Made by a program: the position numbers and the translations under genes. Of a stretch of 37,819 bases of DNA, positions 24,696-32,366 are shown one piece after another (the stretch's first letter is position 1; the number at the start of each line of letters is the position of its first letter). The stretch is taken from NCBI GenBank assembly GCA_002421445.1, contig DIKB01000080.1, positions 288 through 38,106 on the forward strand. Direction: 5' to 3'. The notes under the pieces are model-generated. The model ran no database searches and was not told where the DNA came from. It saw nothing but the letters and a program-made list of their open reading frames with translations. This stretch comes from Dehalococcoidia bacterium UBA5629. GTDB lineage: Bacteria; Chloroflexota; Dehalococcoidia; GIF9; UBA5629.

Positions 24696-25484
24696 TCATA
24701 TATTTTTGTGCTTTGTCTCTCGATCTTGCGGAATAGGCCATTCGATTATCCTGGTCGACCATAGATTATAGATAGCTTTATCCAATGTGCTGCGGCGCGG
24801 TTCGCGGATGTCCAGTTTTCTGTCTAAGATACGGTCATGGAATGTTTCGATGAAATGGCATTGCTGCCTGAATGTACGTATCGTGTTATCCTCACCATCC
24901 AAAATAACGTAGTTCAGTTGTCTGGCAAATGGCTCTATTATCTCGCGTGCGTGTCCGCAAACACGGGTAAAGAAATATTCGATCTGTTTCTCACGATGCC
25001 TTTGGAATCGTTTCGCAGAAGAGCCGCCTTGCCGGTGACGCGCGTGGACATTGCCGGTTCCGACTTTGGATGCCAGTACTGTTTCTCCCTCCGCTACCGC
25101 GATTGCATAAGCGCCGAGCCGTATCAGCAGCATGGCGCATACACGTTCGTTTTTAAGAAGATCGCGCAGCGGATTTACCTCGCAGCGGTTGAGCGCTACG
25201 GATTGCTGAAGAGGAAATGGCGGCAGCAGTATATACAGCATCTCCTGAGAATAGAGAAGCGCTGCTCCGGTGGGTGAAGTCTCAATACGACGGATGAGAG
25301 CATCGGGCAATTGAAATTCAGGTCGATTAATCTGGATTACTGCTTTGCCCGATGCCCCGTCTGATTTTGCGGGCACGTGCAGACTGATGGCGATAGTGCC
25401 TTTTGTCTCAATCTCATCGAGCCATGCCAGCATGGTTCGTCTGCCTAGTTGATACTGTTTCAATTCTTCCATGTTTTCTTTCAC
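24696..25484 (-). CDS. VLRF1/Vms1-like peptidyl-tRNA hydrolase (eRF1-fold release factor)
   Basis: The protein has 262 residues. The family signature spans residues 142-167: GTGNVHARHRQGGSSAKRFQ followed by RHREKQ. This matches the Vms1/ANKZF1-like release factor (VLRF1) domain, which cuts nascent chains from peptidyl-tRNA in stalled, split large subunits. The N-terminal ~130 residues are an alpha/beta region (IAISLHVPA, LLYSQEMLYILLPPFPL) and the C-terminus is basic and mostly helical. The catalytic Gln of yeast Vms1 (GGSQ) is not found at that place; the loop reads GGSS-AK. The start is GTG at 25484 or ATG at 25472; neither has a strong SD. It follows mutS2 by 17 bases, so the two are probably one operon. 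Confidence 0.8.
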   Translation of the reverse strand: MKENMEELKQYQLGRRTMLAWLDEIETKGTIAISLHVPAKSDGASGKAVIQINRPEFQLPDALIRRIETSPTGAALLYSQEMLYILLPPFPLQQSVALNRCEVNPLRDLLKNERVCAMLLIRLGAYAIAVAEGETVLASKVGTGNVHARHRQGGSSAKRFQRHREKQIEYFFTRVCGHAREIIEPFARQLNYVILDGEDNTIRTFRQQCHFIETFHDRILDRKLDIREPRRSTLDKAIYNLWSTRIIEWPIPQDRETKHKNI

Positions 25485-25501
25485 GTATCTTCACTACCGT
25501 C

Positions 25502-27889
25502 TCATTGCAGGTTTACGGTAGTGGTTCCATCTCCGCCCTCGCCTTTAGTGCCCGGAGTGAATGATTTGACCAGCGGGTGCGATGCCAGTACCTCACGAAC
25601 GATCTGACGGACCGTGCCCGTGCCGTAGCCGTGGATAATTCTGACGCTGCTGAGGCTGGCAAGAAAAGCATCGTTCAGGTAAGTATCTATGATCCCCTCT
25701 ATTTCGACGCTTCTTTTTCCCCGTAAATCAAGCTCCATTGATACCGGCTTGCTGCTGCGTTTGAGCGAAAAATTCTGAGGGAGCTTGAAATGGACCTGCC
25801 TGTCCGTGATTTTTTCGATATCGGGCAGGTCAACGGTGATTTTGGTGCTACCGGCCTGCACTTCAATAGTGCCTTCTTTCTCAGCGATAGAGATAATGAC
25901 TCCTTCCAATCCTTCATTGATCAATCGGACGCGCTCGCCAATAGCGAGATCAGTAATAGACGGTGTTTCTCCTGTTTGCCCAACCCTGATTTTCCTCTGC
26001 CATCCGGGGCTATCTATACGTTCGTGCAACTGCGCCAGCGCTTGTTTCGCTTTTGCAACATTCTCCGCTTTCTGCTGCTTCTTCAGTTGTGTGGTAACGT
26101 TTTTAATCATGTTTTGAAGCTGTGATGCTTCCAGCAGCAGCCTGTCCTTCGATTGCCGCAACAAATCGCTTTCCTGTTGCTCCAGATCATGTTTCTTTTG
26201 TTCCCAGCCTTCTTTCAGTTCCTCTGCTTCCTGTACTCGCTGCGTCAGCTTCTTTTGCAGTGTCTCCGCCTTTTGTTTTTCAGCCATGAGATCATGCAGG
26301 ACGGTTTCCATCTCCACTGATCCCGATGATGACAGCATCTCTTTTGCCGAGTTGATGATATCTTCCGGCAACCCCAGACTGGAGGCGATGCTGAGGGCGT
26401 TGCTGCCTCCCGGTATTCCGATGCTGAGGTGATATGTTGGTTTTAATGTTTCAGCATCGAAGTCCAGCGAGGCGTTTTTTATGCCCGGCGTTTTATAGGC
26501 AAACGCTTTCAGTTCGCTGAAATGGGTAGTTGCCACAACGATAGTTTTGGTCTGGAGAAATCGGAGTAGAATAGCCTGTGCCAGCGCCGCGCCTTCTGCC
26601 GGATCCGTGCTTGTCCCAAGTTCATCCAGCAATACCATGCAGTTGTTGGTTAAGGCTTTAAGTATTCTATTGATGTTCCCGATATGCCAGCTAAATGTGG
26701 ACAATGTGTGTTCAATGCTCTGTTCGTCACCGATATCGGCAAACACATTTTTGAAGATTGGTACGCTGCTTTCCGGTAATGCGGGAATCGGTATCCCTGC
26801 CTGCGTCATTAAAACAAGCAGCCCGACCGTTTTGAGCGCCACTGTCTTGCCGCCCGTGTTCGGGCCGGTGATAATCAATGTAGAAAAATCCCGCCCGATT
26901 TCTACCGTCAGAGGCACCGCCGCACCCTTTAACAGGGGATGACGGGCATTGACCAGCCTCAGTATGCGGGCATCCGGTCTCTCTTCGGTGCTTTTCTTAT
27001 CATGATGCGGGATTGTAGGCACGGCAGCATGTGCTTTCTCGGCATACCGCGCCTTCGCCAGCGCAAAGTCCAGCTCTGCAGTCAGACTGACGCTTAACGT
27101 TATCTCCGATGCATGTGCTGCTATTTCTTCGCTCAAAGCGGACAGGATACGTTCAAGTTCCAGCTTTTCTTCAATAATGAGGGACCGGAGTTCGTTGCCC
27201 ATATCGATTGTGTTCATCGGCTCGATGAATACGGTGGATCCTGTATTGGAGACATCGTGGACGATGCCTTTGACGTCTCGCCTGTTTTCCGTTTTGACGG
27301 GTATGACATAGCGCCCTTCCCGTTCGGTGATGAGCGGTTCCTGCAATAGTTTCTGACCCTTCTCCGATTTGATGAAGGAGTCCAGACGCTCAATAATCCT
27401 CTGCCGCCCTTCTCTTAGCCGGCGGCGCACATCCAGCAGCTTGTCAGAGGCACTATCTAATATGTCTCCCTGCGGGCTGATGCATCTCCGTATCTCCGAT
27501 TCCAGGTGTTTCTGCTCAATAATGCCCTGCGCAATCTTCCAGAGTAGAGGGACATCATCCGATTGCCTCTGAAATTTCGATCGCAACTCGCGCAACGCGA
27601 TAAGCGTATCCTTTACCGCGAGCAATGCCTGTGCATCAAGCATTTTGCCTTTAGTCGTCAGCCCGACGATCTCTCGTATATCGGTGACACCGCCTATTGA
27701 AAACTCCGGTTTCAGTGATAGCAGACGGCACGCTTCGTCCGCCTGCTGCAGCAGCAGCATTATCTGCTCGGGATTGGTTAGCGGTTCAATCGCCCGGGCT
27801 ATCTCGTTACTGGCGCTGAATGAAGTGAATGATGCGAGTATTTCGCGTATTTTAGGAAATTCCAGTAATTCCGTGCTTTGTTTATCCAT
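25502..27889 (-). CDS. mutS2: Endonuclease/ribosome-rescue factor MutS2
   Basis: MutS-like ATPase with a C-terminal Smr nuclease domain. The protein has 795 residues. The N-terminal core/clamp region is followed by the ABC-type ATPase with Walker A GPNTGGKT and the Walker B region MVLLDELGTSTDPAEGAAL. A long charged coiled coil (about residues 515-625) follows, then a KOW-like domain (about 648-693, IGERVRLINEGLEGVIISI) and the Smr domain (718-795) with LDLRG and IIHGYGTG. It lacks the mismatch-recognition N-terminus of MutS1. B. subtilis MutS2 binds collided ribosomes and splits them; older work describes suppression of recombination. The linked VLRF1 gene supports the ribosome role here. 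Confidence 0.95.
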   Translation of the reverse strand: MDKQSTELLEFPKIREILASFTSFSASNEIARAIEPLTNPEQIMLLLQQADEACRLLSLKPEFSIGGVTDIREIVGLTTKGKMLDAQALLAVKDTLIALRELRSKFQRQSDDVPLLWKIAQGIIEQKHLESEIRRCISPQGDILDSASDKLLDVRRRLREGRQRIIERLDSFIKSEKGQKLLQEPLITEREGRYVIPVKTENRRDVKGIVHDVSNTGSTVFIEPMNTIDMGNELRSLIIEEKLELERILSALSEEIAAHASEITLSVSLTAELDFALAKARYAEKAHAAVPTIPHHDKKSTEERPDARILRLVNARHPLLKGAAVPLTVEIGRDFSTLIITGPNTGGKTVALKTVGLLVLMTQAGIPIPALPESSVPIFKNVFADIGDEQSIEHTLSTFSWHIGNINRILKALTNNCMVLLDELGTSTDPAEGAALAQAILLRFLQTKTIVVATTHFSELKAFAYKTPGIKNASLDFDAETLKPTYHLSIGIPGGSNALSIASSLGLPEDIINSAKEMLSSSGSVEMETVLHDLMAEKQKAETLQKKLTQRVQEAEELKEGWEQKKHDLEQQESDLLRQSKDRLLLEASQLQNMIKNVTTQLKKQQKAENVAKAKQALAQLHERIDSPGWQRKIRVGQTGETPSITDLAIGERVRLINEGLEGVIISIAEKEGTIEVQAGSTKITVDLPDIEKITDRQVHFKLPQNFSLKRSSKPVSMELDLRGKRSVEIEGIIDTYLNDAFLASLSSVRIIHGYGTGTVRQIVREVLASHPLVKSFTPGTKGEGGDGTTTVNLQ

Positions 27890-27904
27890 GTATTATATGC
27901 CTCT

Positions 27905-27932
27905 TGTATATTGACTGTTGTCCTTTAGTCAA
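27905..27932 (-). promoter_or_regulatory. Candidate mutS2 promoter with a dyad overlapping it
   Basis: On the minus strand, TTGACT (27932-27927) is 16 bp from TATACA (27910-27905), which lies only 16 bases before the mutS2 ATG, so the mRNA leader would be very short. The TTGACT is repeated in inverted form as AGTCAA 10 bases later, giving a 22-bp dyad (27911-27932) within the promoter that could be a repressor site. Confidence 0.45.
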
Positions 27933-28001
27933 CTACAATCTTGCGGTATGTTTAAACGGGCTTTTGTTGGTGTCCGTACAGTGTTTGTTTATTGTATATC
28001 A

Positions 28002-28030
28002 TTTACCGCTAGTTTACATGGTGGTAGAAT
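28002..28030 (+). promoter_or_regulatory. Candidate promoter of the yebC-ruvC-ruvA-uvrB cluster
   Basis: TTTACC (28002-28007), 17-bp spacer, TAGAAT (28025-28030). The expected transcript would start about 15 bases before the yebC ATG, with a short GAGAGG SD. Confidence 0.5.
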
Positions 28031-28051
28031 TTAGTAGAGAGGTATTTTAAG

Positions 28052-28807
28052 ATGTCAGGACATTCGAAGTGGTCTAAGATAAAGCGTTCTAAAGGTAATG
28101 CTGATGCCAGTCGTGGACAGTTATTCACAAAACTTACCAAGGAGATTATATTCGCTTCCCGTCAGGGTGGCGTTAATCCTGAAGGCAATTTTCGGTTGCG
28201 CCTGGCCATACAGAAAGCGCGGGACAACAACATGCCTCTGGATAATATCGAACGAGCCATCAAGAAGGGTAGTGGTGAATTGGGTGGCGCAATACTCGTG
28301 GAGTTAACATTGGAAGGGTATGGGCCGGGTGGTGTGGCTGTCATGGTGGAGGCGACGACGGACAATCGTAACCGTACGGTGAGCGATGTACGCAGTACGC
28401 TGGCAAAGCACGGCGGCAATCTCGGTGAGAACGGCAGTGTCTCCTGGATATTTGAATCAAAGGGCGTTCTGGTGGCTGAAGTAAACCCCAAGAACAAGGA
28501 TGATATCGAGCTTCTGGCAATCGATGCCGGTGCTGATGATGTGAAGGAGGGTGAGGATTATCTTGAAATTTTAACTCAACCTCAACAACTGGAAGAGGTG
28601 AGAAAGGCCGTCGAAGGGAAAACGAAAGTGCTGTCCTCCGAGGTGTCTCTTATTCCTAAAACGATGGTTGTGCCCGATGAAAAAGGGTATTTTTCGATGT
28701 TGAAACTGCTGGATCATCTGGAAGAGCTGGATGATGTTCAGCATGTTTATGCTAATATAGATTTCCCGCCGGATATTATGGAGAAATACGAATCAGGGAC
28801 TGTGTAA
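28052..28807 (+). CDS. yebC: YebC/TACO1-family protein
   Basis: The protein has 251 residues with the family N-terminus SGHSKWSKIKRSKGNADASR and the motifs ARDNNMPLDNIERAIKKG and GENGSVSWIFESKG. The three-domain YebC architecture appears full length. The family was long listed as transcriptional regulators; recent work ties bacterial YebC proteins and mitochondrial TACO1 to relief of ribosome stalling at proline-rich stretches. Its stop codon overlaps the ruvC start by one base (TAATG). The yebC-ruvC-ruvA neighbourhood is widespread. It is divergent from mutS2, another ribosome-associated factor. Confidence 0.95.
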   Translation: MSGHSKWSKIKRSKGNADASRGQLFTKLTKEIIFASRQGGVNPEGNFRLRLAIQKARDNNMPLDNIERAIKKGSGELGGAILVELTLEGYGPGGVAVMVEATTDNRNRTVSDVRSTLAKHGGNLGENGSVSWIFESKGVLVAEVNPKNKDDIELLAIDAGADDVKEGEDYLEILTQPQQLEEVRKAVEGKTKVLSSEVSLIPKTMVVPDEKGYFSMLKLLDHLEELDDVQHVYANIDFPPDIMEKYESGTV

Positions 28808-29304
28808 TGCGTATTCTTGGTATTGATCCGGGCACGCTGCATATGGGATATGGGCTGATTGATGACGTCAACGGCGTCATCAGCATGGTTGAGTGCGGTG
28901 TGTTGTCGCTTCCCAAGACGGTTCCTCTGGAGAAGCGGTTGCATCGCTTTTATGTGGAATTGCTGGATATAATTGGCTCTTTTCATCCTGAGGAGGTAGC
29001 AGTTGAGGAACCGTTCGTTGCTCTCAATGTGCGTTCGGCCCTGGCTATAGGAAGAGCACAGGCGATTGCGATTTTAGCTGCAGCCGGCAATAATTTGCCA
29101 ATATTCCGCTACTCGCCGACCCAGGTGAAACAGCAGGTAACCAATTATGGGAGAAGCAGCAAAGCTCAGGTAGAGACTATGGTGAAGCTTCAACTCGGGC
29201 TGTCCGTTTTGCCGCAACCGAGCGATGCTGCGGATGCGCTGGCTATAGCTATTTGCCATCTTCAGCAGAGACGCCTGAATTCTTTGATCTCAAAAATACG
29301 CTGA
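28807..29304 (+). CDS. ruvC: Crossover junction endodeoxyribonuclease RuvC
   Basis: Holliday-junction resolvase that works as a dimer with RuvAB. The protein has 165 residues. The RNase H-like active site includes Asp7 (ILGIDPGTLHMGYG), a Glu in VAVEEPFVALN and the C-terminal acidic SDAADALAIAICH. It overlaps yebC by one base and is 9 bases from ruvA. ruvB is not in the window. Confidence 0.96.
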   Translation: MRILGIDPGTLHMGYGLIDDVNGVISMVECGVLSLPKTVPLEKRLHRFYVELLDIIGSFHPEEVAVEEPFVALNVRSALAIGRAQAIAILAAAGNNLPIFRYSPTQVKQQVTNYGRSSKAQVETMVKLQLGLSVLPQPSDAADALAIAICHLQQRRLNSLISKIR

Positions 29305-29313
29305 GAATTAACG

Positions 29314-29895
29314 ATGATAGTTGCCTTAGACGGAATTTTACAGAGCATCAGTGCCAATTCCATTGTGGTGAAAATCGGCCCTATCAGCCTTGAAGTCCAC
29401 ATGCCTGTCTCGGCTATCGTCAGTCTCGGTTCTCCGGGCGATGCTGTATCTATCCGTACGTATTTACATTATCGCGAGGATGCTATCGCACTTTACGGTT
29501 TCACCTCTTCCGAACAATTGTTCCTGTTCCGCAAGCTTCTTACGGTAACCGGTGTCGGTCCGAAAGTTGCACTCGGGCTACTTTCCGGTTTGAGTGCTGA
29601 CAAGCTGGCTGCTGCCATCATCAATGATGATGTAGAGGCATTGACTCAGATATCGGGCGTCGGCAAGAAGACCGCAGCCAGGCTGGTTGTGGAATTGAAG
29701 ACGACACTGGAAAAGGAGTGGCAGGGCGAGACATCTGCCGTCTTTGTTAGAGAGGATACAGAGGTTGTCTCCGCGCTATTGAGCCTCGGCTACTCATTGA
29801 AAGAGGCGAAACAGGCAGCCTCTCTTATCTCCGGAGATGGGCTTGGTACAGAAGAGAAGTTAAGGCTGGCGCTCCGCAATCTGTCGAAAACATAG
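29314..29895 (+). CDS. ruvA: Holliday junction DNA helicase subunit RuvA
   Basis: Tetrameric junction-binding protein that loads RuvB. The protein has 193 residues. The N-terminal OB-fold domain (1-62) is followed by two helix-hairpin-helix motifs, TVTGVGPKVALGLLS and QISGVGKKTAARLVVELK. A flexible linker follows, then domain III (about 148-193, EVVSALLSLGYSLKEAKQA), which contacts RuvB. It lies 9 bases after ruvC and 50 bases before uvrB. Confidence 0.96.
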   Translation: MIVALDGILQSISANSIVVKIGPISLEVHMPVSAIVSLGSPGDAVSIRTYLHYREDAIALYGFTSSEQLFLFRKLLTVTGVGPKVALGLLSGLSADKLAAAIINDDVEALTQISGVGKKTAARLVVELKTTLEKEWQGETSAVFVREDTEVVSALLSLGYSLKEAKQAASLISGDGLGTEEKLRLALRNLSKT

Positions 29896-29945
29896 TCCAT
29901 CATTCCTGATTTTTCTGTATGGGTCCGCTTCTGCGGAGGAGTTCA

Positions 29946-31949
29946 ATGTCCGAGTTCGTTTTAACCACAGATTTCAAATTAACCGGTGATCAACCTGCGG
30001 CCGTTGATAAACTTGTTGACGGTGTTCAACAGGATTACAAGAAACAGACGTTGCTTGGGGTTACCGGCAGCGGCAAGACGTTTGCTATGGCTAACGTTAT
30101 CGCCAGGGTCAAGAGACCGACGCTCGTTATCTGTCACAATAAGACGCTTGCCGCCCAGTTGACTACGGAGTTCAAGGAGTTCTTCCAGAACAATGCCGTG
30201 GAGTACTTCGTCAGCTATTACGATTACTATCAGCCCGAAGCGTATATCCCGAAGACGGATACCTATATTGAAAAGGACATCGATATCAATGAGGAGATCG
30301 ACAGGATGCGCCACTCGGCGACGAGGTCGTTGCTGGAACGCCGTGACGTAGTCATCGTTGCCTCGGTATCCTGTATCTATGGTCTGGGAGAACCGGAGGA
30401 ATACCGGAGCTTCATCGTTTCGCTGAAAAAAGGAGAGAAAGCCATCAGAGACAGGATCATTCGCCGTCTGGTGGATATGCAGTATGAGCGGAACGATTTT
30501 CAGCTGACGCGCGGCAAATTCCGGGTACGCGGCGATACTCTTGAAGTGTTTCCTGCGTATGAAGAAGAGCTGGTACGGGTTGAGTTCTGGGGTGATGAGA
30601 TAGAACGTATTAATATTGTCGATCCATTGACCGGTGAGATGCTTTCCGATCGTGACGCTCTCGATCTGTATCCGGCCAAGCATTTCGTCACGTCTCACGA
30701 ACGCCTCATGTTGGCCATCGCTTCCATCAGAGAGGAGCTTCAACAACAGTTGAAGGTGCTGGACGGCGAGGGGAAATTGCTTGAAGCTTCCCGTCTGGAG
30801 ATGCGTACCAATAACGATCTGGAGATGCTGATTGAGACAGGATACTGCAATGCGGTTGAGAACTATTCACGGCATCTTCAGCAGCGTCCTGCCGGCAGTG
30901 CACCGTGGACGTTGATTGATTATTTCCCCGATGACTTTTTGCTGTTCATCGATGAATCGCATATGACGCTGCCGCAGATACGGGGCATGTACCATGGCGA
31001 TGCCTCGCGCAAGCAGACGTTGATCGACTATGGCTTTCGTCTGCCATCGGCACGGGATAACCGTCCGCTTACCTTTGAGGAGTTCGAAGGGCGGGTGAAT
31101 CAGGTTGTCTATGTATCGGCCACGCCGCGTGCCTACGAGAGAGAACACAGCAAACAGATCGTTGAACAGTTGATCCGGCCCACTGGGCTGTTGGAGCCGA
31201 CAATCGAGGTGAAGCCGACGAAGGGACAGGTTGATGATCTTATCCAGCAGATCAGGGAACGGGTGGGTAGGCGCGAGCGCTGTCTGGTGACCACGCTAAC
31301 CAAGAAGATGGCTGAGGAGCTTGCCGAATATCTGCTGGAGATGGACATCAAGACTCACTATCTGCATTCCGAGATCGATACGCTGGAGCGTGTGGAGATA
31401 CTTCGCGATCTACGGCTTGGTGTGTATGATGTGATCGTTGGTATCAATCTGCTTCGTGAGGGGCTTGATCTGCCGGAAGTGAGCCTTATTGCCATCCTGG
31501 ATGCGGACAAGGAAGGTTATCTGCGGTCGAGGGATTCGCTCATTCAGACGATGGGCAGGGCGGCACGCCATGTCGAAGGCCATGTCATTATGTATGCCGA
31601 CAGGATCACAAAATCAATGCAGGATGCGATGGATGAGATAATTCGTCGCCGAAAGATACAGGAATCGTACAATAAAGAGCACAATATTACGCCTCAGTCT
31701 ATTCAGAAGGCGATCAAGGATATCACCTCCATGGTGAAGGTAGTTTCCGAGCAGAGAGCGCGTTATGAAGCGACACCTATCTCGAAAGAAGAGCTTATGC
31801 GTTTGATCAAAGACCTTGAGACTCAGATGAGGAAGGCAGCCAAGAATCTTGAGTTTGAAAAAGCTGCTTTGCTCAGGGACCGGATAGTGGAATTGAGAAC
31901 TGATGCGGAGATTCTGGCGCCTCTGGTTAAACCGAAAAGATCGAAGTAA
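29946..31949 (+). CDS. uvrB: Excinuclease ABC subunit UvrB
   Basis: Damage-verifying helicase-like subunit of nucleotide excision repair. From the ATG at 29946, preceded by GGAGGAG, the protein has 667 residues. The frame is open for nine more codons upstream but has no SD there. Walker A is GVTGSGKTF; the damage-probing beta-hairpin is SYYDYYQPEAYIPKTDTYIE; Walker B is LFIDESHMTLPQ; helicase motifs GINLLREGLDLPEVSL and QTMGRAARH follow. The C-terminal UVR domain (about 625-660) binds UvrC. It ends the repair cluster and converges towards ftsK across a repeat-rich spacer. Confidence 0.97.
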   Translation: MSEFVLTTDFKLTGDQPAAVDKLVDGVQQDYKKQTLLGVTGSGKTFAMANVIARVKRPTLVICHNKTLAAQLTTEFKEFFQNNAVEYFVSYYDYYQPEAYIPKTDTYIEKDIDINEEIDRMRHSATRSLLERRDVVIVASVSCIYGLGEPEEYRSFIVSLKKGEKAIRDRIIRRLVDMQYERNDFQLTRGKFRVRGDTLEVFPAYEEELVRVEFWGDEIERINIVDPLTGEMLSDRDALDLYPAKHFVTSHERLMLAIASIREELQQQLKVLDGEGKLLEASRLEMRTNNDLEMLIETGYCNAVENYSRHLQQRPAGSAPWTLIDYFPDDFLLFIDESHMTLPQIRGMYHGDASRKQTLIDYGFRLPSARDNRPLTFEEFEGRVNQVVYVSATPRAYEREHSKQIVEQLIRPTGLLEPTIEVKPTKGQVDDLIQQIRERVGRRERCLVTTLTKKMAEELAEYLLEMDIKTHYLHSEIDTLERVEILRDLRLGVYDVIVGINLLREGLDLPEVSLIAILDADKEGYLRSRDSLIQTMGRAARHVEGHVIMYADRITKSMQDAMDEIIRRRKIQESYNKEHNITPQSIQKAIKDITSMVKVVSEQRARYEATPISKEELMRLIKDLETQMRKAAKNLEFEKAALLRDRIVELRTDAEILAPLVKPKRSK

Positions 31950-31960
31950 TGACTTCTTTT

Positions 31961-32010
31961 GTCACCCCGAGTGCCCTATTGTTACCCCGAGTGCCCTATT
32001 GTCACCTTGA
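31961..32010 (+). repeat. Short tandem repeat, 20-bp unit, about 2.5 copies
   Basis: Two 20-base units (31961-31980 and 31981-32000) differ at one base, and a third partial copy (32001-32010) joins a REP-like element. The unit begins GTCACCCCGAG, itself the core of the REP-like sequence, so the array appears to be a local duplication of that element. Confidence 0.9.
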
Positions 32011-32312
32011 GCGAAGCCGAAAGGTCTCTTGTTTCTATTGCAAACTGGATTATTATTTCCGATTAGTGTAGAAAATAACAAGAGATCATCACGTCGCTTT
32101 GCTCCTCATGATGACAAAGTTTGTCACCCAGAGCGCAACCGAGGGGTCTTAGGTTACTGAGCTACAGCTCAGGTCATTTCGAACGAAGCTGAGAAATCTC
32201 CTGTTACTTTTTATACTAATTTAAAGTAAGCAGCCAGTTCATGGTGCAACCTGAGACCTTTCGGCAGGCTCAAGGTGACAACACACTTCTGCACCTCGAC
32301 TGCGCTCGGTGA
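32000..32312. repeat. Cluster of degenerate REP-like elements in both orientations
   Basis: The 417-base region between uvrB and ftsK holds no gene. At least six degenerate copies of a roughly 30-base element are present: 32000-32033 (+), 32077-32118 (-), 32120-32150 (+), 32173-32204 (+), 32248-32280 (-) and 32289-32312 (-). The core pattern is TGTCAccctGAGCgaagccGAAaGGTCTC. The first and fifth are near-perfect inverted copies of one another with one indel. Paired inverted copies would form hairpins and may help end the convergent uvrB and ftsK transcripts. Elements of this type are common in intergenic DNA of some bacterial phyla. Confidence 0.75.
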
Positions 32313-32366
32313 ACGGCTTGAAAGTAGTCACGGTAGTGATAGTATCGAGGAGATACTATTCGTATC

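Noticed and set aside
31961..32330. CRISPR array
   Set aside because: The repeats are degenerate, in mixed orientation and without regular unique spacers; no cas genes are near.
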